From NCBI RefSeq assembly GCF_018263855.1, contig NZ_CP073318.1, positions 310,001-374,000 of the forward strand: a stretch of DNA of 64,000 bases. The letters run 5' to 3'. Below, piece after piece: positions 50,536 through 59,223 of the stretch. A program made the translations under genes and the position numbers. The notes under the pieces were generated by a model that searched no databases, had not been told where the DNA came from, and saw only the letters and a list, made by a program, of their open reading frames with translations. Origin of the DNA: Kutzneria sp. CA-103260 (lineage in GTDB: Bacteria; Actinomycetota; Actinomycetes; Mycobacteriales; Pseudonocardiaceae). Within the stretch, counting starts at the first letter, position 1. Each line of letters starts with the position of its first letter.

Positions 50536-51500
50536 GCCCGCACCTGGTGGTCGTGCTGGCCTTCGACGGCGTGCAGCTGCTCGACGTCGCCGGTCCGGTC
50601 GACGTCCTCAACAGCGCCAACGAACTTGGCCACGGCGTTGACTACCAGGTCCTGATCGCCTCGGTCACCGGCGCGCCGGTCCGCACCTCGGCCGGCGTGA
50701 AGATCGCCGCCGACGCCGCGTACGCCGAGGTCCCGAGAAAGGTCGGCACGGTGATCGTGCCGGGCCGGCCGGACTGGCAGCGGGCGGTCGCGGACCAGCC
50801 GCTGATCGACGCCGTGCGGCAGCTGGCCAAGCGGTCGCAGCGGGTCGCCGGCGTGTGCGCGGGCGCCTTCCCACTGGCCGAGGCCGGCCTGCTGGACGGC
50901 CGCCGCGCGGCCACCCACTGGCAGCTCGCCGACGACCTGGCCCGCCGCTACCCGGACGTCACGGTGGAGCCGGATCCGCTGTTCGTGCGGGACGGCAAGA
51001 TCATCACCTCGGCGGGCGTCACCGCCGGCATCGACCTGACGGTGTCCCTGGTCGAGGACGACCACGGCGCCGACCTGGCCCGGGCGGTGGCCCGCCAGCT
51101 GGTGGTGTTCATGGCCCGGCCCGGCGGCCAGTCCCAGTTCAGCGCCCGCCTGGGCCCGCGCAATCCGCGCAGCGACGCCGTCCGCCAGGTGATGGACATG
51201 ATCGTCGCGGATCCGGGCGGTTCGCACCGGCTCGCCGAGCTGGCCGCCCGGGTCGGCGTGAGCGGCCGTCACCTGGCCCGGCTGTTCACCGCGGAGATCG
51301 GCCGCACCCCGGCCGAGTTCGTGGACACGGTCCGGGTGGAGGCGGCCCGCGCGCTGCTGGAGGGCGGCACCGACTCGGTGGAGCTGATCGCCGGGCGGGT
51401 CGGCCTGGGCTCGGCGGAGACCCTGCGGCGGCTGTTCCTGCGCACGCTCTCGGTCACGCCGACCGCCTACCGGGCCCGGTTCCGCACGTCCCGGCGCTGA
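50532..51500 (+). CDS. GlxA family AraC-type regulator with DJ-1/PfpI-like domain
   Basis: 322 residues from GTG 50532. The DJ-1/PfpI domain (about 3-170) has LAFDGVQLLDVAGPVDVLNS and the nucleophile-elbow GVCAGAFPLAEAGLL, followed by RRAATHWQLADDLA. The C-terminal AraC helix-turn-helix pair is at about 215-315 (LAELAARVGVSGRHLARLFT, then AGRVGLGSAETLRRLFLRT). Such regulators sense small molecules through the DJ-1-like domain. Coupled to the HD gene. Confidence 0.92.
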   Translation: MSPHLVVVLAFDGVQLLDVAGPVDVLNSANELGHGVDYQVLIASVTGAPVRTSAGVKIAADAAYAEVPRKVGTVIVPGRPDWQRAVADQPLIDAVRQLAKRSQRVAGVCAGAFPLAEAGLLDGRRAATHWQLADDLARRYPDVTVEPDPLFVRDGKIITSAGVTAGIDLTVSLVEDDHGADLARAVARQLVVFMARPGGQSQFSARLGPRNPRSDAVRQVMDMIVADPGGSHRLAELAARVGVSGRHLARLFTAEIGRTPAEFVDTVRVEAARALLEGGTDSVELIAGRVGLGSAETLRRLFLRTLSVTPTAYRARFRTSRR

Positions 51501-51571
51501 CGTTGTTCGCGAACCGTTTGTTCACCACCGATCGGCGACACCGAACACCGCATTCGGTCTACACCTGACGA

Positions 51572-51614
51572 CGCGGCGCCGGAGGCCCGATCGGGGGGAC
51601 CTCCGGCCGCCGCG
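51572..51614. terminator. GC-rich hairpin downstream of the GlxA-type gene
   Basis: Bases 51572-51585 pair with 51600-51614 with a single bulged base (CGCGGCGCCGGAGG against CCTCCGGCCGCCGCG). It lies between two convergent genes. A short plus-strand open frame after it is not called. Confidence 0.65.
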
Positions 51615-51704
51615 CCAGGGGGTGGGGCGATGGCGCAGCTCGTGGCCGTGGCGGTGATCGCACTGCTGGCCTACGGCATCGTGCGGCTGTCAGCCACCAA
51701 CAGG

Positions 51705-52361
51705 TCAGTCCGCGACGAACTCCAGGTGCCCGTAGCTGACCGTGGCCTTCGACCAGGACGCGCCGAGCACGCCGACGAACTTCTGGATCGAGCCCAGCTC
51801 CGACTTGTCGGCGATCAGGGCCAGCCGGTCGCCGTCGGCCGTGACCGACCCGCCGCCGAGCTCGTCGCGCAGCACCGGGTCTGCGGCCAGGCCGTTGAAC
51901 AGCTGCTGCACGGTGACGCCGGGCACCTCGACCTCGACCGAGTCGGCGCCGGCCTGTGGGAGGTACTGGAACGTGAGCACCGATTCCTGGTCGTACTGCT
52001 TGCGAATCACGGACGCGATGTGGTGCAGACCGGCCGCGCTGACGTGGTCCACATCGAACTCGCGGGACCGCTCGTAGGTGGCGGTCTTCAGGTCGTCGGA
52101 CCAGAACACGCCGTTGAGCAGCGTGCTGCACCCCGGCCACGCCCCGTTGGCGGCGATGGTGGCCTGGACCTGGGCGCCGAACCGGACGAGCCGGTCGGAC
52201 AGCCGCGGGTCGTTCGGGTCGGTGATGGTGGCGGTGTTGTTCGTCGCGAAGATCTCGGCCGTCGGCTGGTGGTGGCCGACGGGGACGGCGGCGGCTTCCG
52301 GCGCGAGTCCGGCGGTGATCGCGACTACCGCCAGCGCGACGAGGATGGGCCGTCGTGACAT
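51705..52361 (-). CDS. Secreted protein of unknown function
   Basis: 218 residues with a clear signal peptide (RRPILVALAVVAITAGLAPE, cleavage after AAA near 25). The mature part has HHQPTAEIFATNNTATITDP, a single Cys in WPGCSTLLNG, SREFDVDHVSAAGLHHIASV and a C-terminal LGASWSKATVSYGHLEF. No domain recognised. Similar small exported proteins with an EIFATNNTATITDP start seem to recur in actinomycetes, but I cannot name the family. GGAGGGGAG precedes the ATG. Confidence 0.75.
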   Translation of the reverse strand: MSRRPILVALAVVAITAGLAPEAAAVPVGHHQPTAEIFATNNTATITDPNDPRLSDRLVRFGAQVQATIAANGAWPGCSTLLNGVFWSDDLKTATYERSREFDVDHVSAAGLHHIASVIRKQYDQESVLTFQYLPQAGADSVEVEVPGVTVQQLFNGLAADPVLRDELGGGSVTADGDRLALIADKSELGSIQKFVGVLGASWSKATVSYGHLEFVAD

Positions 52362-52435
52362 GGTGCTCCCCTCCCGGTTGGTGATCGGGATGGTAGGGGC
52401 GGGCCGTCACCGCGGCGTCACGGGATACTGACCGC

Positions 52436-52879
52436 ATGCACAGCGCGGGAATCCTGGTGTACCGGCGGGTCGAGGGCCGGACGGAGGTGCTGATCGCCCA
52501 CATGGGCGGCCCGTTCTGGGCCCGCAAGGACGACGGCGCGTGGTCGGTGCCCAAGGGCCAGGTCGAGCCGGGGGAGGAGCCGCTGGACGCGGCCCGCCGC
52601 GAGTTCCAGGAGGAGCTGGGGCTGCCCGCGCCCGAGGGCGAGCTGCTGCCGCTGGGCGACGTGAAGCAGTCCGGCAAGACCGTGACCTTGTGGGCGGTCG
52701 AGGGTGATCTCGATCCGGCCGAGGTCGTGCCGGGCACCTTCGAGCTGGAGTGGCCGCCCCGATCCGGCCAGACCAGGCAGTTTCCCGAGGTGGACCGGGC
52801 CGCGTGGGTCACCGTGGACGACGCCCGCGTCAAGTTGGTCAAGGGGCAGCGGCCGTTCCTGGACCGGCTGCCGGCCTGA
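52436..52879 (+). CDS. Nudix hydrolase
   Basis: 147 residues. The Nudix box is complete, G-x5-E-x7-REUxEExGU: GQVEPGEEPLDAAR followed by REFQEELGL, about 42-64. The N-terminal SAGILVYRRVEGRTEVLIAH and WSVPKGQVEPGE fit the AP4A/diadenosine-type subfamily acting on own-cell nucleotides. Substrate not certain. Stands alone. Confidence 0.92.
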   Translation: MHSAGILVYRRVEGRTEVLIAHMGGPFWARKDDGAWSVPKGQVEPGEEPLDAARREFQEELGLPAPEGELLPLGDVKQSGKTVTLWAVEGDLDPAEVVPGTFELEWPPRSGQTRQFPEVDRAAWVTVDDARVKLVKGQRPFLDRLPA

Positions 52880-52886
52880 GTAAGCG

Positions 52887-52921
52887 TTGACGGCTCAGCT
52901 TTGAATGCCGTACAACGTTGA
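52887..52921 (+). promoter_or_regulatory. Chitosanase upstream region with CGTTGAC direct repeat
   Basis: TTGACG (52887-52892), an 18-base spacer and TACAAC (52911-52916) form a possible promoter. CGTTGAC occurs twice (52885-52891 and 52916-52922), which could be a regulator site. The leader then carries GGAGG before the ATG at 52970. Confidence 0.35.
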
Positions 52922-52969
52922 CCATCCGCCGCCGCAAAGTGGTCGAAAGCCATTCTGCGGAGGAATCGC

Positions 52970-53686
52970 ATGGCGAAGTTGAAGTTCGCGCTGGCCGCCC
53001 TGCTCGCGGCCGCCGCGGTGCTGGTCCCTGCTCAACTGACCGCTCAGGCCGCGCCCCAGGCGCCCGCCGCCGCCGTCCAGGCGGCGTCGCCGAAGGCCGA
53101 CGGCGGCAGCCCCACGGCCGCCGAGCTGCTGGCGAAGACCGCCAAGTGCAAGGTGGTCAGCAAGGGCACCTACACGAACACCCAGGCCAACAAGAAGGTC
53201 AACATTTGCGGCGCCACCGGCGCCTTCTACTGGACGTCCGGCATGAACATCGACTGCGACGGCCAGACCACCGCGCAGTGCAACAAGAACACCGACTGCT
53301 GCTACCAGAACGACACCTCGTTCCACCTGGCCAACGGCAAGCCGCTCAGCGCCGCCGTGACGCCGTACGTGGTGATCCCGCTGCCCAGCAGCCGGTTCAA
53401 GTACGGCAGCAACGGCATCAAGGGCGGCGACATCCTGGCCGTGGTCTACAACAACCAGGTGGAGTACGCGGTCTTCGGCGACGAGGGGCCGAGCGACATC
53501 ATCGGCGAGGCCTCCTACGCGACGGCCAAGGCGCTGGGGATCAACCCCGATCCCAAGAACGGCGGCACCGCTGACCCGGTGACCTACATCGTGTTCCCGG
53601 GCTCGAAGTCCGGCGCCATCGACGACCACAACGCGACCGTCACCGCCGGCCGCAAGGCGGCGACGACGTTCGTCAGCAAGAACTGA
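52970..53686 (+). CDS. Secreted chitosanase, glycoside hydrolase family 75
   Basis: 238 residues. Signal peptide 1-28 (FALAALLAAAAVLVPAQLTA, cleavage after AQA). The catalytic domain begins near 55; acidic residues expected for GH75 catalysis are in GMNIDCDG (D95, D97) and FGDEGPSDIIGEASYATAKA (E172). Six cysteines between 60 and 111 suggest disulphides in the exported enzyme. It hydrolyses chitosan to oligosaccharides outside the cell. Length and motif order match fungal and actinomycete GH75 enzymes. Confidence 0.92.
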   Translation: MAKLKFALAALLAAAAVLVPAQLTAQAAPQAPAAAVQAASPKADGGSPTAAELLAKTAKCKVVSKGTYTNTQANKKVNICGATGAFYWTSGMNIDCDGQTTAQCNKNTDCCYQNDTSFHLANGKPLSAAVTPYVVIPLPSSRFKYGSNGIKGGDILAVVYNNQVEYAVFGDEGPSDIIGEASYATAKALGINPDPKNGGTADPVTYIVFPGSKSGAIDDHNATVTAGRKAATTFVSKN

Positions 53687-53694
53687 GCACGCTG

Positions 53695-53726
53695 GAGGCG
53701 GGGGCCCTTTCGCGGGCCCCCGCCTC
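53695..53726. terminator. Perfect 13-base-pair hairpin terminator
   Basis: GAGGCGGGGGCCC (53695-53707) pairs exactly with GGGCCCCCGCCTC (53714-53726) around TTTCGC, between the convergent chitosanase and membrane-protein genes. Confidence 0.85.
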
Positions 53727-53734
53727 TGCCTGGG

Positions 53735-54268
53735 TCAGGCCTGGGCCTTGCGGGCCTTGGCGTAGCGGCCGTTGGCCGGCAGCCACCACAGCACGATCGC
53801 GACCAGCGTGCTGGCGATGATCAGCAGCCCGAACAGCTTCATCGAACTGGTCGCCACGTCGGTCACCACCAGCAGTTGCAGGCCGATCGCGACCACGCCC
53901 ACGAGCGTGACCAGGATCCGGGACCACAGCGCCGCGCCGAGCGACAGCGCCCCGAACACCAGCAGCAGCACAGCCAGCACCAGGGCGACCGTGGCCCGGG
54001 CCGACAGCGTGTTGTACGCCTGGTCGAGCACCTGCTGGAACAGGTCCCCGCCCAGGTCCTTCGCGGCGTTCAGCAGGTCGTCGGACAGGCCGAGACGGGC
54101 CTGCACGTCGGGGTCGGACAACAGCGACTTCACCATGTCGGCGCCACCGGCGTAGACGGTGATCGCGGTGGCGACGCCGGCCACCACCGAGACGAGGGTG
54201 GCGATCAGCGCGGCCATGACGGTGGCCGGCCGCCGAACGGTCGGCAGCATGGCCTGGGGCGTGCTCAA
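53735..54268 (-). CDS. Small multi-spanning membrane protein of unknown function
   Basis: 177 residues from TTG 54268, chosen because GAGAGG lies 9 bases upstream; a GTG at 54304 would add 12 residues. Four membrane helices at about 18-40, 95-115, 120-140 and 145-165 (VALVLAVLLLVFGALSLGAA; LVTLVGVVAIGLQLLVV). The loop between helices 1 and 2 (VKSLLSDPDVQARLGL...) is amphipathic. C-terminus is basic (KARKAQA). No family recognised. Divergent from the LAL regulator gene. Confidence 0.75.
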   Translation of the reverse strand: MSTPQAMLPTVRRPATVMAALIATLVSVVAGVATAITVYAGGADMVKSLLSDPDVQARLGLSDDLLNAAKDLGGDLFQQVLDQAYNTLSARATVALVLAVLLLVFGALSLGAALWSRILVTLVGVVAIGLQLLVVTDVATSSMKLFGLLIIASTLVAIVLWWLPANGRYAKARKAQA

Positions 54269-54378
54269 GGTCGTATTCCTCTCGAAAAAACGCGACAGCG
54301 ACACGACAACCCTGTCGATCCGGCGTTTCCGCTAACATCCGGCATTTCCCTACACGTGTCGGTCTGGGGAGCGGTGCG

Positions 54379-57087
54379 GTGGCGATGGGAGTGGTGGGAC
54401 GGGAGGCGCAGCTCGGCGAGCTGGCGCGGGCCCTGAACGCCGGGACGTTCCGGGTCGTGGAGCTGCTCGGCGAGCCCGGCATGGGCAAGACCGCCCTGCT
54501 CACGGAGCTGCGCATCGCCGCGTCGGCCCGGCGTTCGCGGGTCGCGGCCGGCAAGGCGACCGAGTTCGAGCGGCTGCCGTTCGCGATGTTCTCGGACGCC
54601 TTCGGCGACGCCTGGACCGACTTGCTGACCAGTGTCGACACCCCGGACGGCCGGGCCGCGCTCTACCGGTCGGCCCGATCGCTGTTACCGGGCGCGGTGC
54701 TCGTTCTGGACGACGTGCACTGGGCCGATGAGGCGAGCGTCGAGCTGATCGAGCACGTGCTGCGGCATCCGCCGGAGGGGCCGGCGGTGCTGGCCATGGC
54801 CTATCGGCCGCGACAGCTGCCGGACCGGCTGGCCACCGCGTTCTCGGCGCTGGCCGGGGAGGAGTGGTGGCAGCGCATCGAGGTCGGCCCGCTGACGCCA
54901 GTCGAGGCCGCCGCCTTCTGCGGCGACACCGTGCCGGCCGGCCGCCGTGAAGAGCTGTACGTGGCCAGCGGCGGCAATCCGTTCTACCTGGATGCCTTGC
55001 TGCGGCTGGATCCCGGCGACCGCGAGGAGCTGCCGGACACGGTCCGTGCGGTGCTCATCGGTGAACTCGCCGGCCTGGCCCAGCCGGTGCGCATGGTGGC
55101 GCAGGCGGCGGCGGTGCTGGGGGAGGAGTTCGAGGCCGGGCTGATCGGGGCCGTCGCGCAGACCGGGGACGTCGAGACCCTGGTCGCGCTGGACGAGCTG
55201 ATCGCCCGCGACCTGATCCGCCAATCCCTTGTCGGGCAACGGTTCCGGTTCCGCCATCCGCTGCTGCGCTCGGTCGTCTACGGCAGCGCCGGGGCCGGCT
55301 GGCGGATCGGCGCGCACGGCCGGGCCGCCCGGCTGCTCGCCGACCGGGGCGCTTCCCTTGCCGTGCAGGCGATTCACCTCGAACGGTCGGCGACCATCGG
55401 CGACGCCGGCGCGGTGCGGGTGCTGGTGCGGGCGGCCGACCAGGCGTCCTCGCTGGCCCCCGCGCGGGCCGCCCACTGGCTGCGGGAAGCGTTGCGGCTG
55501 CTGGGAGATCGGGCCGTCGACCAGCCGGAGCTGTCGATGCGGCTGGCCCACACGCTGGCCGTCGCCGGGCAGCTGGGCGAGAGCCGGGAGATCCTGCACG
55601 AGGTGCTCGGCCGGCTGCCGGCCGGGCCGAGCGACCAGCGCCTGGAGGCCGTCACCACGCTGGCCATGGTCGAGCGCCTGCTGGGCAGCCCGACCGGCGT
55701 GAAACGGTTGCTGCTCAGCGAACTCGGCACCGGCAAGGGCAAGGCCGCGCTGGAGCTGGAGGTCGCGGCCGGCGCGATGCGGGGCAGCCAGTTCGCCACC
55801 GCGGTCAGCTGGGGCGAGCGGGCCCTGGAGTCGGCCGTCGCCGAGGGCGAGCAGGAGCTGATCTCCACCATCACCGCGCTGTTGGCGCTGGCGCACACCT
55901 TCTACGGCTCCACCGCCGAGGCGGCGGCCCATCTCGACGAGGCCGTCCGCATGATCGACCGGGCCCAGGACAGGATGCTGACCGGGCAGCTGGAGTCGAT
56001 CCTGCGGGCCGGCTGGACCGAGGTCTTCCTGGAACGCCACGACGACGCCGTGCGGCACCTGACCCGAGGCCTGGAGCTGGCCCGGGCCGGCGGCCGCAGC
56101 TATCTGCTGGCCGACATCCTGGTCGGGCTGGCCTACACCTGCCTGTGGACCGGGCGGCTGGTCGAGGCGGCCCGGCACGCCGACGAGGCGTTCGAGGCGG
56201 CGGTGTTGGTGGGCAGTGACGAGTTGCGCACCATGGCCGCCGGGGTCGGCGTGGCCGTGCTGATGTGGACCGGTGAGCCGGCGAATGCCTTGCGGGCGGC
56301 GGAAAAGGCAGTGTCCGAAATGGGCAGTGCCGCCGGCCGCGGGCCGACCATCGCCGCCGGCATGCTGGCCCAGGCCAAGCTGGTGACCGGCGACCCGGCC
56401 GGGGCCCGCAGCACGCTGCTGGACATCGGTGGCGGGGAAACCCTGCCACAACTGGAGTTTCCGACCCGGGCGGCCTGGCTGCGCACGCTGGCCCACGCGG
56501 AGCTGGCCCTCGGCGACAGCGCGGCTGCGGAGCTTTCCGTGCAGCGGGCGGAAATGACCGCTTCGGTCAGCGGCCTGAACGGTCACCGCGGCCACGCCTC
56601 GTTGGCTCGCGCCGCGCTCCAGCTCGCCACCGGTGATCCGGCCGGCGCGGTGGCGGCCGCGGCGGAGTCCGCTGCCGCGTTCGAGGCCGCCGGCATGCGG
56701 CTGTATCAGGCGCAGGGCCACATGTTCGCCGGCTCTGTGCTGGAGGATCGCACCGCGGCGATGGCGGAATTCGGGCGGGCCAAGGCGTTGTTCGGGGCCT
56801 GCGGCGCGGAACCGCTGTTCCGGCAGGCCGAGATCCACCAGCGCCGGGTCGGCGGTCGCACTCGCCGGCCCGCCGCAAATGGTCAGCACAGCGACGGCCC
56901 GACCCCGCTGAGTGACCGGGAGCGGCAGATCGCCGAGCTGGTCGCCGCCGGCCACACCAACCGGCAGATCGCCGAGCGGCTGTTCATGAGCCCCAAGACC
57001 GTCGAGGCGCACCTGTCCCGGATCTTCACCAAGCTGGGCGTGAAGACGCGGGCCGCGGTCGCGGCCGCCTGGACCCAGGGTTTCTGA
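54379..57087 (+). CDS. LAL-family (large ATP-binding LuxR) transcriptional regulator
   Basis: 902 residues from GTG 54379 (ATG 54385 possible). N-terminal AAA/NTPase with Walker A GEPGMGKTALL near 32-42 and Walker B VLVLDDVHWADEA; the central 500 residues are TPR-like helices; the C-terminal LuxR helix-turn-helix is at about 838-895 (LSDRERQIAELVAAGHTNRQ, then MSPKTVEAHLSRIFTKLGV). MalT-like activators of this kind respond to small molecules and often control secondary metabolism or transport. It lies 35 bases upstream of an ABC exporter operon it may activate. Confidence 0.92.
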   Translation: MAMGVVGREAQLGELARALNAGTFRVVELLGEPGMGKTALLTELRIAASARRSRVAAGKATEFERLPFAMFSDAFGDAWTDLLTSVDTPDGRAALYRSARSLLPGAVLVLDDVHWADEASVELIEHVLRHPPEGPAVLAMAYRPRQLPDRLATAFSALAGEEWWQRIEVGPLTPVEAAAFCGDTVPAGRREELYVASGGNPFYLDALLRLDPGDREELPDTVRAVLIGELAGLAQPVRMVAQAAAVLGEEFEAGLIGAVAQTGDVETLVALDELIARDLIRQSLVGQRFRFRHPLLRSVVYGSAGAGWRIGAHGRAARLLADRGASLAVQAIHLERSATIGDAGAVRVLVRAADQASSLAPARAAHWLREALRLLGDRAVDQPELSMRLAHTLAVAGQLGESREILHEVLGRLPAGPSDQRLEAVTTLAMVERLLGSPTGVKRLLLSELGTGKGKAALELEVAAGAMRGSQFATAVSWGERALESAVAEGEQELISTITALLALAHTFYGSTAEAAAHLDEAVRMIDRAQDRMLTGQLESILRAGWTEVFLERHDDAVRHLTRGLELARAGGRSYLLADILVGLAYTCLWTGRLVEAARHADEAFEAAVLVGSDELRTMAAGVGVAVLMWTGEPANALRAAEKAVSEMGSAAGRGPTIAAGMLAQAKLVTGDPAGARSTLLDIGGGETLPQLEFPTRAAWLRTLAHAELALGDSAAAELSVQRAEMTASVSGLNGHRGHASLARAALQLATGDPAGAVAAAAESAAAFEAAGMRLYQAQGHMFAGSVLEDRTAAMAEFGRAKALFGACGAEPLFRQAEIHQRRVGGRTRRPAANGQHSDGPTPLSDRERQIAELVAAGHTNRQIAERLFMSPKTVEAHLSRIFTKLGVKTRAAVAAAWTQGF

Positions 57088-57122
57088 GAGTCCTGTCAGG
57101 CCGGTGGTCGCACCCTACTAGC

Positions 57123-58022
57123 GTGATCGAAGTCAACGGGGTGACCAAACGCTACGGCGAGCGGGTCGCGGTGGACAACCTGACGTTCACCGTCCGACCG
57201 GGCGCGGTGACCGGCTTCCTCGGCCCCAACGGGGCCGGCAAGTCGACCACCATGCGCATGATTCTCGGCCTCGACCGGCCGACCTCCGGCGATGTGCTGG
57301 TCAACGGCAAGCACTACGCCGAGCACGCCGCGCCGCTGCGCGAGGTCGGTGCGCTGCTGGAGGCCAAGGCCGTCCACACCGGACGGTCCGCGTACCACCA
57401 CCTGCTGGCCATGGCGCTGACCCATGGCATTCCGCGGAAAAGGGTGGACGAGGTGATCGACCTGGTCGGGCTGCGCGAGGTGGCCCGCAAGCGGGTCGGC
57501 AGTTTCTCGCTGGGCATGGGGCAGCGGCTCGGGGTGGCCGCCGCGCTGCTCGGCGACCCGGCCACACTGCTGCTGGACGAGCCGGTCAACGGCCTCGACC
57601 CGGAAGGCGTGCGCTGGATCCGGAACCTGTTGCGCGCGCTGGCCGCCGAAGGCCGGACCGTGTTCGTCTCGTCACACCTGATGAGCGAGATGGCCCTGAC
57701 CGCCGACCACCTGATCGTCGTCGGCCGGGGCAAGCTGATCGCCAACGCCTCGATGGACGAGTTCACCGCCGTCGGCAGCAGCGTGCGGGTCCGCACCCAG
57801 GAGGCGACCCAGCTGCGGGACCTGCTCGTCGGCCCGGACGTGACGGTCGACGTGGTGGAGCCGGGGCTGCTGCAGGTGCAGGGGCTGGACGGCGCCGCGA
57901 TCGGGCGGGTGGCCCGTGATCACTACATCGCCCTCGACGAGCTCACGCCCGTCACCGCGTCATTGGAAGAGGCGTTCATGGACATGACCAAGGACGCGGT
58001 CGAATACCGGGAGGCGTCATGA
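57123..58022 (+). CDS. ABC transporter ATP-binding protein (CcmA/DrrA type)
   Basis: 299 residues from GTG 57123. Walker A GPNGAGKSTTMRMILGL near 37-53, signature SLGMGQRLGVAAALLGDP, Walker B LLLDEPVNGLDPEGVRW, and the switch His in FVSSHLMSEMA. The C-terminal extension of about 75 residues is usual in actinomycete exporters. Overlaps its permease gene by 4 bases. The substrate is unknown. Confidence 0.94.
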   Translation: MIEVNGVTKRYGERVAVDNLTFTVRPGAVTGFLGPNGAGKSTTMRMILGLDRPTSGDVLVNGKHYAEHAAPLREVGALLEAKAVHTGRSAYHHLLAMALTHGIPRKRVDEVIDLVGLREVARKRVGSFSLGMGQRLGVAAALLGDPATLLLDEPVNGLDPEGVRWIRNLLRALAAEGRTVFVSSHLMSEMALTADHLIVVGRGKLIANASMDEFTAVGSSVRVRTQEATQLRDLLVGPDVTVDVVEPGLLQVQGLDGAAIGRVARDHYIALDELTPVTASLEEAFMDMTKDAVEYREAS

Positions 58023-58858
58023 CCGCCGTTGCCGTCGACAAGCCCGTCCTGAAGCGGGCCGAGCTGCCGGGGGACATCCGCGTCACGCTGCCGCGGCTGC
58101 TGCGCTCGGAGTGGTCCAAGTTCTGGTCGCTGCGCTCCTCGTACTTCGCGCTCGGCGGCATGGTCCTGGCCATGGTCGGGTTCGGCGGGCTGTTCTCCGC
58201 CGTGACCGCCAACCAGTACCCGGACATGTCGCACGCGCGACAGCTCGCGGTCGACCCGGCGCAGGTCAGCCTGCGCGGCTACGTCATCGCCCAGCTGGTC
58301 ATCGGCGTGCTCGGCGTGCTGGTGGTGAGCGGCGAGTACGGCACCGGCATGATCCGCTCCAGCATCGCCGCCGCGCCCCGCCGCTGGCCGGTGCTGGTGG
58401 CCAAGGCGGCGGTGTTCGCCGTCATCACGCTGGTCGTCACCGAGATCGCGTCGTTCGGCGCGTTCTTCGTCGGCCAGGCGTTCCTCGACGGCCAGCACAT
58501 CGGCACCACGCTGGCCGCGGACGGCGTGCTGCGAGCCGTTGTCGGCACCGGGCTGTACCTGACCGTGGTCGGTCTGGTCGGCACCGGCATCGGCTTCGTG
58601 CTGCGCAGCACCGCCGGCTCGGTCGCCACCGTGTTCGGGCTGCTGCTGGTGCTGCCCGTGCTCGGTGAGGCCCTGCCGGCCAGTTGGGGCGACAACATCA
58701 ACCCGTACCTGCCGAGCAACGCCGGGCAGCAGCTGCTGGTGGTGCACCCCGATGCCGCCGCGACTCTCAGTCCGTGGGCCGGATTCGCCGTGTTCTGCGG
58801 CTACGCGCTGGCCGCCCTGCTCGCCGGCGGCTACCTGCTGAAGCGTCGTGACGCGTGA
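58019..58858 (+). CDS. ABC transporter permease (ABC-2 type)
   Basis: 279 residues with six membrane helices, the first near 48-68 (SYFALGGMVLAMVGFGGLFS) and the last near 255-275. VVSGEYGTGMIRSSIAAAPR in the second cytoplasmic region is the signature of actinomycete ABC-2 permeases of the NatB/YhaP class. Forms the exporter with the preceding ATPase. The gene's TGA stop is the start of a 24-base repeat. Confidence 0.92.
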   Translation: MTAVAVDKPVLKRAELPGDIRVTLPRLLRSEWSKFWSLRSSYFALGGMVLAMVGFGGLFSAVTANQYPDMSHARQLAVDPAQVSLRGYVIAQLVIGVLGVLVVSGEYGTGMIRSSIAAAPRRWPVLVAKAAVFAVITLVVTEIASFGAFFVGQAFLDGQHIGTTLAADGVLRAVVGTGLYLTVVGLVGTGIGFVLRSTAGSVATVFGLLLVLPVLGEALPASWGDNINPYLPSNAGQQLLVVHPDAAATLSPWAGFAVFCGYALAALLAGGYLLKRRDA

Positions 58859-58879
58859 GCGAGCTTGCGAGCGAACCAT
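58856..58879 (+). repeat. Copy 2 of the 24-base repeat at an ABC gene stop codon
   Basis: TGAGCGAGCTTGCGAGCGAA plus CCAT, starting at the permease TGA stop. It matches the copy at 23995-24018 (minus) in 23 of 24 bases. It contains GAGCTTGCGAGC, partly self-complementary (GCTCGCAAGCTC on the other strand). Confidence 0.75.
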
Positions 58880-58891
58880 CGAACGCAGCAG

Positions 58892-59068
58892 CTAGGAAGG
58901 CCGCCGGTTCGCCCAGGAGTCGCCGAGCAGGATCAGCGCGGCGAGCGCGATGGGTATCAGCGCGAAGACCGCGAGGTCGCTGATGACCAGCACGACCGCC
59001 ACGATCACCAGCGGGACGACCGCCAGGAAGCAGAACGGGTCGAGCGGCCCGAACCGGTTACCCGACAT
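58892..59068 (-). CDS. Small two-helix membrane protein (58 residues)
   Basis: ATG 59068 with GGAG 8 bases upstream; stop at 58892. The protein reads SGNRFGPLDPFCFLAVVPLV from residue 2 and has two hydrophobic segments (about 12-29 and 31-48) before GDSWANRRPS. Its codon third positions are GC-rich in frame, and it fills the gap between two opposite genes. Short proteins of this look recur in actinomycetes, but I know no function. Confidence 0.65.
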   Translation of the reverse strand: MSGNRFGPLDPFCFLAVVPLVIVAVVLVISDLAVFALIPIALAALILLGDSWANRRPS

Positions 59069-59190
59069 GGACCGCTCCGGCGGCGTTGAGTGCGACGATC
59101 ACACCGTGACTGTAGTGATGCGTTCCTGAGGCCGCGCAGCCGCATGGGATTCACACTCTTGGCGCAGGTCCCGACACTGTGTGTACACCG

Positions 59191-59207
59191 CGCGAGGCGG
59201 CCTCGCG
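59191..59207. terminator. Hairpin downstream of the DUF2630 gene
   Basis: CGCGAGG (59191-59197) pairs with CCTCGCG (59201-59207) around CGG, 17 bases beyond the minus-strand stop. The rest of 59069-59223 shows no gene. Confidence 0.55.
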
Positions 59208-59223
59208 GACTGTCGGCCGACTT

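Noticed and set aside
51630..52358. Plus-strand frame starting with a hydrophobic MAQLVAVAVIALLAYG segment and a purine-rich site upstream
   Set aside because: After about 30 residues it continues wholly antisense to the secreted protein gene with shadow composition. A truncated small protein cannot be excluded but there is no stop to support one.
54685..57012. 775-codon minus-strand frame opposite the LAL regulator
   Set aside because: Antisense shadow; the sense strand carries Walker and LuxR motifs.
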